NCBI RefSeq assembly: GCF_023715505.1 | Contig: NZ_JAMBOH010000008.1 | Span: forward strand, 1-64,000 | DNA length: 64,000 nucleotides | Source of the DNA: Neobacillus cucumis | Lineage (GTDB): Bacteria > Bacillota > Bacilli > Bacillales_B > DSM-18226 | Reading direction: 5' to 3' | Shown: positions 1 to 8,953 of the stretch, in pieces | How the letters are laid out: every line of letters begins with the position of its first letter | Position numbering within the stretch: position 1 is the first letter of the stretch | Program-made: the position numbers and the translations under genes | Notes under the pieces: model-generated | The model's database searches: none | What the model saw: the letters and a program-made list of their open reading frames with translations, nothing else | What the model was told of the DNA's origin: nothing

Positions 1-24
1 CGGTTCTGCATAATTCCTCGCCAT
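1..24 (-). CDS. Start of an unidentified protein, cut by the window edge
   Basis: Only the first eight codons are inside the window; they read MARNYAEP from an ATG at 24-22. An AAGGAGG-type ribosome binding site lies 9-10 bases upstream of the ATG, which is why I accept it as a real start. Nothing can be said about function. The 187 bases between it and the next gene hold only a weak 7-bp dyad at 153-171 with no T-run. Confidence 0.5.
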
Positions 25-211
25 GTTCAGTTCCTCCTTTTTATCTCCCAAGACTGCTGTTTTTCATCCCTAGTCATTCAACAGGTTTTACCGAACAAGC
101 AACCACATATTTCAACCACCCTCTTTCGTTCCTAAGCTAGACTCTTCATTCTGGTTAGCTTTTTGCTAGCCATGTTCATGTAGTACCACTTAACCCTTAT
201 GCTCAAACCTC

Positions 212-1147
212 TTATTTAAAAAACGATCCTTGCTTCTTCCCCTTCAACAGGTCACCTGTCCAGCCTTTATTTTTTATAAAATAATATAAGAGGGCCGTTG
301 AAATGATGATTAAAGCAATCGAGAAAATATAGCCATACCGCCATTCCAGCTCCGGCATATGTTTAAAGTTCATGCCCCATAATGCCCCGAAAGCCATTAT
401 CGGTGTAAAAATCGTCGTCAACACCGTTAAGGTTTTCATGATTTCATTTCCGCGATGCGAGGAGATGACGTCTTCTAAATTGATGAGCGAGTCGATTTCA
501 TGTTCATACTCATTAAGCAGTACCATCGCCCGCTCAATCCGTTTGCATGTGCACAAGAAAAAATCTCCGTCCTTAATATCAGGGAAATTGACCTCGTCTA
601 TCGCCATTTTCACCTCGTTGATCGGAATTAACAGGTTTTTGCAAATCAATAATTCATGCCGGCGTTTATAGACAAGTTCAAGAATTCCGATTTCATTTCT
701 TTTTCGAACACTCCATATCAGTGTCTTGAGTGTTTCTTCAAACTGATCAATCTCCACAAGCATTTCATTCATCAGTTCTCCCAGAAAAAGTAAAAAGCCT
801 TCAACAGCATTATTTGTCCGCGCTAATTGGCGATTCAACATGTCCAGATGAACGGAGTTGATTTCCAGGTCAGCAGTGATTAATTGATCACTTGTTAAAA
901 AGAAATGAAAAATTTTATAATCCTTTTCATCTGTGTAGCTCTGTTTATAAATGAGGGAACCGTTGATAACCTTTTCGCCATTTTCTAAGCTGGTTACCCG
1001 CAAACTATTGGTTTTATCTTTTCCAACCTGATTCAGCCAAGCGGTCATAACTGGGTCCTCTTCACTGTTGGATGAGTGGGTGAGCTTCATCTTGTCGCTG
1101 TTCCACTCTACCCACTTCCACTGATTGCTGCCAATATATTTTTCCAA
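212..1147 (-). CDS. CorA-family magnesium/divalent cation channel
   Basis: This is a 311-residue CorA-family membrane protein that would move Mg2+ or related divalent cations into the cell. The N-terminal 230 residues are cytoplasmic and largely helical, as in the CorA funnel. Two membrane helices follow at about 240-257 and 272-292, with the signature GMN motif at 258-260 just after the first helix. The start is TTG at 1147, placed by a GAGGAGG site 8 bases upstream. It is a single gene divergent from the small gene at 1270. Sequence alone does not separate Mg2+ from Co2+, Ni2+ or Zn2+ as substrate. Confidence 0.88.
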   Translation of the reverse strand: MEKYIGSNQWKWVEWNSDKMKLTHSSNSEEDPVMTAWLNQVGKDKTNSLRVTSLENGEKVINGSLIYKQSYTDEKDYKIFHFFLTSDQLITADLEINSVHLDMLNRQLARTNNAVEGFLLFLGELMNEMLVEIDQFEETLKTLIWSVRKRNEIGILELVYKRRHELLICKNLLIPINEVKMAIDEVNFPDIKDGDFFLCTCKRIERAMVLLNEYEHEIDSLINLEDVISSHRGNEIMKTLTVLTTIFTPIMAFGALWGMNFKHMPELEWRYGYIFSIALIIISTALLYYFIKNKGWTGDLLKGKKQGSFFK

Positions 1148-1197
1148 AAGAATCCCTCCTCATTAGAACTTATCCCCGCTTAACTGCGAATTTAAAC

Positions 1198-1223
1198 GTT
1201 TCATCTTAAAGGAAGGCGGGTAT
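1198..1223 (+). promoter_or_regulatory. Sigma-B-like promoter
   Basis: GTTTCA at 1198-1203 and GGGTAT at 1218-1223 are 14 bases apart, one mismatch from the Bacillus sigma-B consensus (GTTTAA, N12-14, GGGTAT). It lies 47 bases upstream of the start codon at 1270, a normal distance. This suggests that the small gene downstream belongs to the general stress regulon. Confidence 0.6.
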
Positions 1224-1269
1224 TAAATAAACAAGGATAGGTTGTTCAAATCTTAAGGAGGTAATATTC

Positions 1270-1536
1270 ATGAAACGTGTCTTAAGTATGAGCTCACTAT
1301 TAGCTGTTGGGGTTGGTGCTTCCGCAGTATGGCTGAGCAATAAGCCCAATCGAATCAAGGTAGAAACGTTACTAAGAGATTGGAAACGCAAGATTCTGCC
1401 AACGGTCTATCAGAAAAGCGAACAGCTTCCGATTCATAAAGGCGGTCATCCGCATCCAGATGATATAGAAGACAACAAAATGGTCGATGAAGGTGCGGCG
1501 TACTCGGTTCAGTTTTATAATGAAAAATTACAGTAA
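1270..1536 (+). CDS. Small hypothetical protein with N-terminal membrane anchor
   Basis: I do not recognise this 88-residue protein. Residues 4-23 are hydrophobic and look like a signal anchor or uncleaved signal peptide; the rest is polar, with a His-rich patch at 56-65 (HKGGHPHPDD) that could bind metal. An AAGGAGG site 7-8 bases before the ATG makes it a convincing gene. A sigma-B-like promoter lies upstream and a strong hairpin follows, so it may be transcribed mostly alone. Confidence 0.7.
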   Translation: MKRVLSMSSLLAVGVGASAVWLSNKPNRIKVETLLRDWKRKILPTVYQKSEQLPIHKGGHPHPDDIEDNKMVDEGAAYSVQFYNEKLQ

Positions 1537-1543
1537 CGCAGGC

Positions 1544-1574
1544 AGTTGGGGCTTTTAATGCCCCAACTATTTTT
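1544..1574 (+). terminator. Rho-independent terminator or attenuator
   Basis: A perfect 9-bp stem (AGTTGGGGC pairing with GCCCCAACT) with a 7-base loop is followed by ATTTTT. It fills the space between the small gene and the TTG start at 1590, so it could set how much transcription reads into the next gene. Confidence 0.8.
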
Positions 1575-1589
1575 ATGAGGTGATATTTA

Positions 1590-2312
1590 TTGAATCTACT
1601 TTTTTTGTTCATCTACATGGTGATTATTATTGCTGTGATTGAGATATTTGTGATTTTATTCCGGTTGACCGGGCTGAAGGTGGAGGTTTCGCGGTTCCAA
1701 GTGATTTCGATGATGACAGGGACTGGCTTTACAACTTGGGAATCTGAGTTAATTTTGGGTCATCCGATTCGCCGTAAGCTGGCTACCTTTCTTATATTGT
1801 TCGGCGCCTTTTCCCTTGCCGTGATAATTTCATCGATAAGCCAATTTTTATCAGAGGGTCTGCACGCAAAGGAAATCTTTTTCGGTGCGGGCGCTATTAT
1901 CGCAGTTTTTGCGGTATTAAAAACGGAAAGAGTCCGGCGGCGGCTTGCTAAGGTTTTTAATCGCCAAATGAAGCAGAGCATTGAACTGGCGGATTTACCG
2001 GTCCGGGATGTATTTTTGAAAAATAATGAGGATGTCCTGCTCAATCTTCATATTTATGAGGACTCTACTCTGGTCAATCACACAATTAGTGAAGCGGTCA
2101 AAGATCATGAAGAGTTGGAGCTGGTCGTCTTGTTTATTCAGCGCGGTGATGTCAAAATCCGCAAACATTTGTATGACACGAAGCTGCACGAGGGTGATCA
2201 GCTTTTGGTATATGGTGTAAATGAGGTCGTCTTAAAGGTCTTTCACGAGGATATATCCATTATGAAAGAAAACCAAAAGAACCGCGAACTTCCAACAAAT
2301 AATATACTATGA
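1590..2312 (+). CDS. Membrane protein with C-terminal TrkA-C (RCK_C) domain
   Basis: This 240-residue protein has hydrophobic segments at about 2-24 and 66-92 and a C-terminal part (about 150-225) that reads as a TrkA-C/RCK_C ligand-binding domain, the module that gates many K+ transport systems. There is no TrkH/KtrB pore or Rossmann RCK_N domain, so it is a small membrane-tethered regulator rather than a complete channel. The start is TTG at 1590 with a GAGGTG site 7 bases upstream. The ligand and partner are unknown; cyclic di-AMP or K+ control would be a guess. Confidence 0.7.
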   Translation: MNLLFLFIYMVIIIAVIEIFVILFRLTGLKVEVSRFQVISMMTGTGFTTWESELILGHPIRRKLATFLILFGAFSLAVIISSISQFLSEGLHAKEIFFGAGAIIAVFAVLKTERVRRRLAKVFNRQMKQSIELADLPVRDVFLKNNEDVLLNLHIYEDSTLVNHTISEAVKDHEELELVVLFIQRGDVKIRKHLYDTKLHEGDQLLVYGVNEVVLKVFHEDISIMKENQKNRELPTNNIL

Positions 2313-2339
2313 TCAAGGAAGCTAGAGGCGGTTCTTTTT
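2279..2339 (+). terminator. Possible terminator at the end of the TrkA-C gene
   Basis: GAACCGC at 2279-2285 pairs with GCGGTTC at 2328-2334, which is followed by TTTTTC. An inner CTTCC/GGAAG pair shortens the loop. The left arm lies inside the coding sequence. The large loop makes this a weaker call than the other terminators. Confidence 0.45.
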
Positions 2340-2373
2340 CTTACTTCGCATTTTACATGCTAATTGCAGAGGA

Positions 2374-2559
2374 TCAATAATTAAGATGTTTAAGGTTGCC
2401 AATCCTATTTTTCTCTATCACTTCCTGTAACTCCGATATATGGACTAATTCAACCTTAGCTATTGAAGATGTGTCTTTTTTAATTTCACAATACCCAGAT
2501 TCATATTGATGAAGAATCCAATATTTCTCACCATTATATTTAACTAATCTATATCCCAT
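2374..2559 (-). CDS. Small hypothetical protein, 61 residues
   Basis: I do not recognise this protein. It is soluble, rich in charged and aromatic residues, with no signal peptide or Cys motif. An AAGGTGG site 5 bases before the ATG and normal codon use support it as a gene. It stands alone, convergent with the TrkA-C gene and separated from the aldolase gene by 67 bases. Confidence 0.55.
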   Translation of the reverse strand: MGYRLVKYNGEKYWILHQYESGYCEIKKDTSSIAKVELVHISELQEVIEKNRIGNLKHLNY

Positions 2560-2626
2560 TGCTCCACCTTAATTAGGAATATCATTTTACCTTAATGGAA
2601 CTACCCTAATCCCTAGTTTTTTTATT

Positions 2627-3304
2627 TTAAGAGTTTAATAAAACTTTTTCCACACCGTACATGTCTTGCCACTCTTTTTTAAATGCGTCTACATCTTGAG
2701 TGGTAGCGGGGAAGTCGATAAATTTCTTGATAAGGTCGGTCCCCACCGTGACACCTTGTGCACCTGAAAGGCAAACATCATGGACTTGCTGAACATTTTT
2801 AAAGCTTGCTGCCAGGATTTGAGTTGGTAATTGATAAGCAGCAAATAGGGCCGCGATTTCCGAGACAACCTTAACACCGCTGCCTGTTAAATTATCAATC
2901 CGGTTCACATAAGGAGCCACATATTTTGCTCCTGCCATCGCTGCAATCAGCGCTTGAAACGGGGTATAAATGGTCGTGGCCAAGGTTGGAATGTCTTCTG
3001 CTGTCAATCGTTTAATGGCTTTAATGCCTTCTTCCGTCACCGGAACCTTTACAACGACCGCTCCTGAAAGCTGACGGCTAATAAACTTGGCTTCTTCGAC
3101 CATCTCCTCCGCTTTTTCCCCAACTACCTGAACAAATAGTTCCTTTTCCCCCCCAATAACTTCTCGAATATCCTTTAGAAGTTCTAAATAGGGGCGATTT
3201 TCTTTCACGATAATGGATGGATTCGTTGTAACGCCTGAAATCGGATAGTACTCTTGTATATATGCAATTTGTTTTAAATCAGCCGAATCAATATACAAAT
3301 TCAT
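2627..3304 (-). CDS. fsa: Fructose-6-phosphate aldolase/transaldolase-like protein (FSA/TalC family)
   Basis: This 225-residue TIM-barrel class I aldolase belongs to the short FSA/TalC/MipB family, whose members either cleave fructose 6-phosphate to dihydroxyacetone and glyceraldehyde 3-phosphate or act as transaldolases. The Schiff-base lysine is in VVVKVPVT at about residue 86, and the family start MNLYIDSADL and the TTNPS motif are present. It is the last gene of the sorbitol PTS operon, where fructose 6-phosphate is made, which favours a role in that pathway. Family sequence alone does not settle aldolase versus transaldolase. A separate relic of a similar gene lies at 61347-61513. Confidence 0.85.
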   Translation of the reverse strand: MNLYIDSADLKQIAYIQEYYPISGVTTNPSIIVKENRPYLELLKDIREVIGGEKELFVQVVGEKAEEMVEEAKFISRQLSGAVVVKVPVTEEGIKAIKRLTAEDIPTLATTIYTPFQALIAAMAGAKYVAPYVNRIDNLTGSGVKVVSEIAALFAAYQLPTQILAASFKNVQQVHDVCLSGAQGVTVGTDLIKKFIDFPATTQDVDAFKKEWQDMYGVEKVLLNS

Positions 3305-3325
3305 TTACATATACCTCCATAAGGC

Positions 3326-3358
3326 CAAAGGCTTAATCTATAGCAGATTAAGCCTTTG
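3326..3358. other. Perfect 14-bp intercistronic hairpin
   Basis: Arms 3326-3339 and 3345-3358 pair perfectly around a 5-base loop, between srlB and the aldolase gene. Neither strand has a T-run after the stem, so it looks like an mRNA processing or stabilising hairpin rather than a terminator. Confidence 0.6.
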
Positions 3359-3397
3359 ACTAATAATTGGTTTAATTATAGACTGTTAGCCTCTAGG

Positions 3398-3763
3398 CTA
3401 TTCACTTACAATCTTTAGTTCAGAACCCACTTCTATTGATGGAACCTCTTTATCTTCTAAATATAGAGTCCCCGGTAATTCCGGTGTGGCTGAGCCGTCG
3501 AACCTTAATGTAATATGTCCTAATGTGGTAAGGTTTCGTTGAACTACATCTCCCACGGAGGTAATTTTAAATTTTTCATTGTTGATATAAAGGGTTTGCC
3601 CGGCTTGGATATCTTCGTCAACATTCACAACTTCGATATTATAGCAAAAATCTTTTAAATCCTGCGGAGCTGCATCGCCAAATAAGATTAGCATTTTTTC
3701 CTCTAAAAATGTGTTCGCCATTGCACCGATACTTCTTACTTGATTCTCATAAATTGTTTTCAT
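3398..3763 (-). CDS. srlB: PTS glucitol/sorbitol-specific EIIA
   Basis: This 121-residue protein matches the glucitol EIIA family (SrlB/GutB): start MKTIYENQVRSIG, then LILFGDAAPQDLKDFCY. It accepts the phosphate from HPr and passes it to the sorbitol EIIB. The frame stays open further upstream to 3922 and overlaps the end of srlE, but that part has no family similarity, so I place the start at ATG 3763. No good ribosome binding site precedes this ATG; a GGAGG lies about 35 bases upstream, next to another ATG (MRLGN) at a poor 1-base spacing. The start is therefore less certain than the function. Confidence 0.85.
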   Translation of the reverse strand: MKTIYENQVRSIGAMANTFLEEKMLILFGDAAPQDLKDFCYNIEVVNVDEDIQAGQTLYINNEKFKITSVGDVVQRNLTTLGHITLRFDGSATPELPGTLYLEDKEVPSIEVGSELKIVSE

Positions 3764-3866
3764 ATTATCATGGCTTTGACAACTAGCGTTGCCGAGCCTC
3801 ATACCTCCAATACTTTTTTCTAAGTTAGTAAAAAATTTTCTTCCGTAACTAATCCCTAAGCATGTC

Positions 3867-4880
3867 TTACTCGTATAATCCAAAACTGGCCAGCCAAGCG
3901 ACAAGCACCCTTGGCACCCCAATTAAGAAACGCGAGTAGAGGACAGAAGGTACCCCCACTTCGACTGTTTCAGACTCAGCTTCAGCAAGCCCTAAACCGA
4001 CAGGAATGAAATCACATGCACTTTGGGTATTGATTGCAAATAATGCTGGCAGCGCAAGGTTCGGTGAGATATTTCCCTTCCCTATTTCAACTCCAATCAG
4101 TGTACCGATAACCTGGCCGATAACAGCACCTGGGCCAAGTAATGGGGATAGAAATGGTAAAGAACAGATAAAGCCTATTAAAACTAGTCCCCAGATATTA
4201 CCTGCGAGCGGTGACATCATCTTCGCAAATAAATTGCCAATTCCAGAGCCTTGGATGATTCCAATTAATAAGGATACAAAGGCCATAAACGGAATAATCG
4301 TATTGATCATGGTTTGGACTGCATCACGACCTGCTTGATAAAAAGTGTTAATAACCTTACCTGCACCAAGTCCAAATTTTGTTATGATGCTTTTATTCTT
4401 TTTAGCTGCCAACGTTTGGGAGATTTTTTTATCAGTACTGTATTTATATTCCTTTTCCGGCTCAGGTAATTTTTCTGCTGCTGCAGCTACCTGTACTTCT
4501 GCCCCGTCAACAGGTTTAATCTGATCCACATCCACTGCAGAAACATAAATATCTTCCGTAATAAATTTAGCTAATGGACCACTTTTACCTGTTGGCATAA
4601 TATTAACAGTTGGAATACCTTTTTGCGGATAAATTCCACAGCGTAAGGTACCCCCGCAATCAATGATCGCCAGCGCAATCTGGTCATCTGGAACCGATGT
4701 TTGGAAGCCATTTACCGCCTCAGTGCCAGTTAGTTCCACAATCTTATCTACAATAGCAGGCTTTGCACCGCCGCCTGTAATATAAACGATTTTATTTTTA
4801 GCTGCAGTTGGAGTAATCGTCAACGGTCCCCCAAAACCACCGCTTCCTTTTACAATTTTAATTGCACGATACTCAGTCAT
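3867..4880 (-). CDS. srlE: PTS glucitol/sorbitol-specific EIIB with C-terminal EIIC2-like membrane part
   Basis: SrlE/GutE-type subunit of 337 residues. The N-terminal half (about 1-125) is the glucitol EIIB domain with the Gly-rich start GSGGFGGP; a cysteine in the segment [13 protein letters not shown] is the likely phosphorylated residue. A linker leads to a membrane part (about 185-335) with several helices that completes the sorbitol transporter together with SrlA. The ATG at 4880 has a GGAGGG site 6 bases upstream and follows srlA by 19 bases. The protein has the length usual for this family and looks intact. Confidence 0.9.
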   Translation of the reverse strand: MTEYRAIKIVKGSGGFGGPLTITPTAAKNKIVYITGGGAKPAIVDKIVELTGTEAVNGFQTSVPDDQIALAIIDCGGTLRCGIYPQKGIPTVNIMPTGKSGPLAKFITEDIYVSAVDVDQIKPVDGAEVQVAAAAEKLPEPEKEYKYSTDKKISQTLAAKKNKSIITKFGLGAGKVINTFYQAGRDAVQTMINTIIPFMAFVSLLIGIIQGSGIGNLFAKMMSPLAGNIWGLVLIGFICSLPFLSPLLGPGAVIGQVIGTLIGVEIGKGNISPNLALPALFAINTQSACDFIPVGLGLAEAESETVEVGVPSVLYSRFLIGVPRVLVAWLASFGLYE

Positions 4881-4899
4881 CTTGAACCCTCCCTACATC

Positions 4900-5451
4900 C
4901 TAGTGATGTAACTTCACTTCTGTTTTTAATTTAATGCCTTGTTGTTTTTCAACCAATTTTGTTGTAAAGTCGGTAATCCAGCCCGCAAAGAAGTTCATCA
5001 CTAATCCGACTAACAAGTATCGGACAGCCAATTCTGCAGTACTGAATCCGAGCTTTTCGATCCCAGCGGCTATCCCGAGGAAAATAAATAATTCACCTGG
5101 ATTGATATGTGGGAATAATCCGTTGCTTGTATGACAGAAATAAGAACCAGAAGCATAATAGCTTGGTTTATATTTTTCTGGTAAAAAGCGTCCTAGTGAT
5201 AACGCCATTGGATTCCCTAACATGAACGAACCAATAAATGGTAGAACTAAATATCTTAATAGCGGGTTCTTGCTTGAAGCCATCGCAAGCTTGTTAATCC
5301 GTTTTTCTCCAATCAACTGAATCAACGTATTCATCGCCACCATTAATAATAAAACAACTGGTACAATTCCTTTCATCCATGAAATAAACGTGTCTGCACC
5401 CGTTTGGAATAATTTCATAAAGCCTTCGGCAAATACAACGATATAATCCAT
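4900..5451 (-). CDS. srlA: PTS glucitol/sorbitol-specific EIIC
   Basis: SrlA/GutA-type membrane subunit, 183 residues, about four to five membrane helices, with the conserved segment LPEKYKPSYYASGSYFCHTS typical of glucitol EIIC. It carries sorbitol across the membrane while SrlB/SrlE phosphorylate it to sorbitol 6-phosphate. The ATG at 5451 is preferred over an upstream TTG because a GAGGTG site lies 7 bases before it. It is tightly packed with gutM (16 bases) and srlE (19 bases) in one operon. Confidence 0.88.
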   Translation of the reverse strand: MDYIVVFAEGFMKLFQTGADTFISWMKGIVPVVLLLMVAMNTLIQLIGEKRINKLAMASSKNPLLRYLVLPFIGSFMLGNPMALSLGRFLPEKYKPSYYASGSYFCHTSNGLFPHINPGELFIFLGIAAGIEKLGFSTAELAVRYLLVGLVMNFFAGWITDFTTKLVEKQQGIKLKTEVKLHH

Positions 5452-5467
5452 TAACAATCACCTCTTC

Positions 5468-5917
5468 TTATTTTTTTACAGTAGCCACACGTTCTGCTTG
5501 CAGCATCATTCGTTTAAAGAGACTATTCTTTTCAGGAATTTCTCCCCCGCTCATAATCACCTTATAATTATGAACGGCGTCCAAAATGGCCAATTTTAGT
5601 AATTTATTGCATTGAGTCAGATCTTTTTCTTCTAGTGTTCTAATATTTTTGTCCTCAAAGCCGGGCATATCTTTCACTTTCGCCATGACCGTAACTCCCT
5701 GAATCCTCTTCGCTTTCAGGATTTTACCGCTATTCGTAACAGCAAACATGACAATGGTTCCGGAGCGAATCTTTCCAGGCTTCTTACCGATGGCTACTTT
5801 TCCGATTCTTCTCAGCTCTGCATACGCTTTCGAAAAATGCTTTATTTGCAGAAACCCTAATGCCATTTGAAAAATAAATGCACCTGCCATAAAAATCATG
5901 ATGATAAAAATTTGCAT
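5468..5917 (-). CDS. gutM: Glucitol operon activator GutM
   Basis: This 149-residue protein has one N-terminal membrane helix (about 1-20, MQIFIIMIFMAGAFIFQMAL) and a basic soluble part, the form of the GutM/SrlM family. GutM co-activates sorbitol operon expression in enterobacteria; in Firmicutes it regularly sits between gutR and the EIIC gene, as it does here. The start ATG has an AAGGACG site. How a membrane-tethered protein activates transcription is not visible from the sequence. Confidence 0.82.
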   Translation of the reverse strand: MQIFIIMIFMAGAFIFQMALGFLQIKHFSKAYAELRRIGKVAIGKKPGKIRSGTIVMFAVTNSGKILKAKRIQGVTVMAKVKDMPGFEDKNIRTLEEKDLTQCNKLLKLAILDAVHNYKVIMSGGEIPEKNSLFKRMMLQAERVATVKK

Positions 5918-5941
5918 TGTTTCACGTCCTTACAAAATAAT

Positions 5942-7867
5942 TCAGGAGGTCCTGCTTGCTTTTTCGAGATATTGTGATAATTCTTCATAGCTGGTAGTCC
6001 CGGATAATTGGTTGACAAGCTGTTGATTACCGGCAATCCGCATTATTTCATCGTAAATTTTCACTAAAAGACTAGCATCATAGTCAGTCTGCTCGGGTAT
6101 TCCTAACAAGAAGACCAATTTGATTTCTTTTCCATCGGCCATAACCATCTCAGGAAATACACCCAATGCAAGCTCGATTTTATTAGATTTATGGTTTACG
6201 GTATGGGGCAAGGCTATGTACCGATCAAATACCATCGATCCTTTTTCTGCCCGAACCTTAAGCCGTTCTTTAAAGCCGTCATCGAGATAGCCTTTCATCA
6301 CTAAATCTTCAATCATCAACTTTACATTTTCTCGGTAACCCTTCTGGCTGTCTAAAACAAAAAATTTATCTTCATTGGTTAACATCTTGACGATGGAATG
6401 ATTGTTTCCTGTATCTTGTAACTTGAATTTCCGTAAATAGGTCACTCTTTCAATTTGCTGTGAAATGCTTTTTTCATCAAAAATTTCATTGATTGATATT
6501 AATGGAGCATCTGTTTCAAATGTAAGCTGGACGGTTGAAAAAACCATATCATAATCGGCTAACTGTTCCTTCGTTACCTCTGATTCCGAAAACAAGTCAA
6601 TCTGCGTGTTCTGATTCAAAACTCGCTGAAGTTGAATGGCAACCAATTTAGCTGTTCCCCGGCCGGTTCCACAAATAACGGCAACCTGCCGCAAGCGCTT
6701 CACCTTCACATCATTTTGGGCGATAAATACGCCAAAATAAAAGGCAATGTAGCCAAGTTCATCCTCTGAAACCTTTAGACCATACTCTCTCTCAATCACT
6801 TTTCCAGCCATTTCTGCCATTTTGTAAGCAACCGGGTATTTCTCCTTTACGTCAATAAGGAGCGGGTTGGTAATCCTCATTCCAAACATCAAACGATTTA
6901 ACATAAAAGTTAAATGGTATTGCAGGTCTTCAAAGAAGTCTTTATTTTCAAGAAATATCCCCTTCTCAAAACCCACTGCTTCCATGATCTTCCCCAAAAG
7001 ATTTTTCACATCTTCCGTAACGGTTACATCGGCCATTGTCCGATTGTTCGTCGGTGTTCTCCGTCCTGCAATCGGTAACGTAATGAACAAAATTTCCGGC
7101 TGCGGAATCTTTATAGGTAAATGCCTTTCGATCGCGGCTGCTATTTCTAACGCGAGCCGATAGTCTTTTGTATCAATTAGTTTATGGTGTTTCTCATTAC
7201 TCTCTTGAAGTGGATGGTCCTTTAACAAACGGTCCAGCATAATGATAACAAAACGGATTAGCCGATTTTGCGTGGTTGATTCCAAATCAAACTGATTCGC
7301 AATCCGAATCACCTCATCTTTTATATCTTCATCCAGTGGATAACCGCTATATAAATAATCATAAAGGTTATCCAGGATAAAGAAACGCAGGTTAAGTTCA
7401 TCCCCACTTAAAAACATGCCGCTGTTTTGTTTACCAAGAATCGAGAGATGATAGGCTTCTAATGCTACAGCAGCTTTTTTTAACTCATTTATGAGAGTGG
7501 TCCTGCCAATGTTCATACGAAAAGCCATTTCATCGAGAGTATTCATTTCGTCACTGTTTACTAGTTGGTCAATGATAAAAGCAATTCGGCTTTGTGGTGA
7601 ATCCTGCTGATTTTTCTCTGAATGGATTTTTTCCAACAAGTTCTCAAATAACTGCTCATTCTCAATGATTAAATGGTATCCTTTTCCCTTTTCGTTCACA
7701 AATGATGCGATGCCTTCCAAGTCGCTGTTTAACTGTTTACTATAATTACGGACAGTTCTAGTACTTACCCCCATTGCTTCTGCAAGATACTCCAAAGAGC
7801 AATAAGTTTTCTTCCTTACAATCTCAATTATTTGAACAACTCGTTCATCCATCATTAAATCAGACAT
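5942..7867 (-). CDS. gutR: PRD-containing transcriptional activator of the sorbitol operon (MtlR/BglG type)
   Basis: This is a 641-residue PTS-controlled regulator. Domains in order: an HTH (about 5-60, CSLEYLAEAMGVSTRTVRNY), a second Mga-type HTH, two PRD modules (about 175-390), an EIIB-like domain with ICGTGRGTAK (Cys near 400), and an EIIA-like domain with the phosphorylatable His in IALPHTV near 560. Phosphorylation by HPr and the sorbitol EII normally sets the activity of such proteins. ATG 7867 is chosen because AGGAGG ends 11 bases before it; an in-frame GTG at 7879 abuts the AGGAGG. It lies inside the operon between srlD and gutM. Confidence 0.87.
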   Translation of the reverse strand: MSDLMMDERVVQIIEIVRKKTYCSLEYLAEAMGVSTRTVRNYSKQLNSDLEGIASFVNEKGKGYHLIIENEQLFENLLEKIHSEKNQQDSPQSRIAFIIDQLVNSDEMNTLDEMAFRMNIGRTTLINELKKAAVALEAYHLSILGKQNSGMFLSGDELNLRFFILDNLYDYLYSGYPLDEDIKDEVIRIANQFDLESTTQNRLIRFVIIMLDRLLKDHPLQESNEKHHKLIDTKDYRLALEIAAAIERHLPIKIPQPEILFITLPIAGRRTPTNNRTMADVTVTEDVKNLLGKIMEAVGFEKGIFLENKDFFEDLQYHLTFMLNRLMFGMRITNPLLIDVKEKYPVAYKMAEMAGKVIEREYGLKVSEDELGYIAFYFGVFIAQNDVKVKRLRQVAVICGTGRGTAKLVAIQLQRVLNQNTQIDLFSESEVTKEQLADYDMVFSTVQLTFETDAPLISINEIFDEKSISQQIERVTYLRKFKLQDTGNNHSIVKMLTNEDKFFVLDSQKGYRENVKLMIEDLVMKGYLDDGFKERLKVRAEKGSMVFDRYIALPHTVNHKSNKIELALGVFPEMVMADGKEIKLVFLLGIPEQTDYDASLLVKIYDEIMRIAGNQQLVNQLSGTTSYEELSQYLEKASRTS

Positions 7868-7879
7868 TTTCTTCACCAC

Positions 7880-8005
7880 CTCCTTTTAAAAACAAATGCC
7901 GAAATTATCTTCAAAAAACAAATATATGGACAGTTTATACTGGTTAGGGTGTTCCTTTCCAGTATTGACATTCAAGAAAAAGTTCGTCACTTATCTTACC
8001 TTATA
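7880..8005. other. Spacer between srlD and gutR
   Basis: This 126-base gap holds a 7-bp dyad (ATACTGG at 7937-7943 with CCAGTAT at 7959-7965) and the strong AGGAGG site of gutR. There is no T-run and no convincing promoter, so read-through from srlD is likely. Confidence 0.35.
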
Positions 8006-8806
8006 TTAGCCGCGGGATTTACCACCTGAGATATTGATTGTAGTACCGGTAATATAACTTGAGCGGTCGGAAGCAAGGTAAGAAACCAGTTCGCCTACTT
8101 CATATAATTTTCCTTCCCTAGCCAAAGGAATGGACTTGCTATAATCGGTTGCTAACCCGTCGACTGTCACACCACGTGTATAAGCTAATGCTTCATTATA
8201 GGCGTCTGTCCTCAACCCCGTTGTTTCCATGATTCCAGGGGCCACTGCTGCCACACGGATATTATATTTACCTAATTCCTTTGCCCACGCACGAGTGAAG
8301 GAAATGACAGCTCCTTTCGTTGCGGAATAACAACTTTGACCAGCAGACCCTTCTTGACCTGCCTCTGAAGCAATATTTACGATAACACCTTTGTTTTGTT
8401 TGACCATTTCCTTTGCTGCAGCCTGTGAACAAAGGAAAGGGCCCTTTTGATTAACCGCTATCATAAAGTCAAAATCCTTTTCACTTAGCTCATATTCTGG
8501 CCTTTCCCCTTTTACATCTACTAATAGTCTAGGGAGGTTGATCCCTGCATTATTTACGAGAATATCTACAGATCCAAATAACTCCACTGTCTTAGACACC
8601 ATTAGGTCAACGCTTTCTTTTTTAGTTACATCACACTTTATAAAATAAGTTCCATCGGCCTGTGGACCTTCTTCCACATTTAGGTCAGAGACAACCACTT
8701 TTGCTCCATTTTTTCTTAGTTCATCGGCAATACTTAATCCGATGCCAGATGCACCACCTGTTACAATTGCTACTTTACCTTCTAATTCAAGCCAAGATGT
8801 ATTCAA
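8006..8806 (-). CDS. srlD: Sorbitol-6-phosphate 2-dehydrogenase (SDR family)
   Basis: This 266-residue short-chain dehydrogenase would oxidise sorbitol 6-phosphate to fructose 6-phosphate with NAD+. Visible features are the cofactor motif TGGASGIG (about 16-23), NNAG (about 85-88), a catalytic Ser near 147 and the YSATK Tyr/Lys pair near 160-164, and the C-terminal SGGKSRG. Its place as first gene of the sorbitol PTS operon fixes the likely substrate. The start is TTG at 8806 with AGGAGG 8 bases upstream. Other polyol phosphates cannot be excluded on sequence alone. Confidence 0.87.
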   Translation of the reverse strand: MNTSWLELEGKVAIVTGGASGIGLSIADELRKNGAKVVVSDLNVEEGPQADGTYFIKCDVTKKESVDLMVSKTVELFGSVDILVNNAGINLPRLLVDVKGERPEYELSEKDFDFMIAVNQKGPFLCSQAAAKEMVKQNKGVIVNIASEAGQEGSAGQSCYSATKGAVISFTRAWAKELGKYNIRVAAVAPGIMETTGLRTDAYNEALAYTRGVTVDGLATDYSKSIPLAREGKLYEVGELVSYLASDRSSYITGTTINISGGKSRG

Positions 8807-8833
8807 TCTATATTCCTCCTAGTCTTTCAATCT

Positions 8834-8879
8834 ATAAAACGTTTTCAATTTATGTATCAAGTATAAAAATTTTCTTCAA
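8834..8879 (-). promoter_or_regulatory. Sorbitol operon promoter with cre (CcpA) site
   Basis: On the minus strand TTGAAG (8879-8874) and TACATA (8856-8851) are 17 bases apart, a good sigma-A promoter. Directly downstream, 8834-8848 matches the cre consensus WTGNAANCGNWNNCW with one mismatch. A site there would let CcpA block initiation on glucose. A weaker cre-like sequence (two mismatches) lies upstream at 8910-8924. Confidence 0.65.
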
Positions 8880-8953
8880 TCGAATTAATACATACTTTTT
8901 CACAGAAAAGTGAAAACGGTTGAACTATTAAAAGTATTCTTTTATAAAATGAC

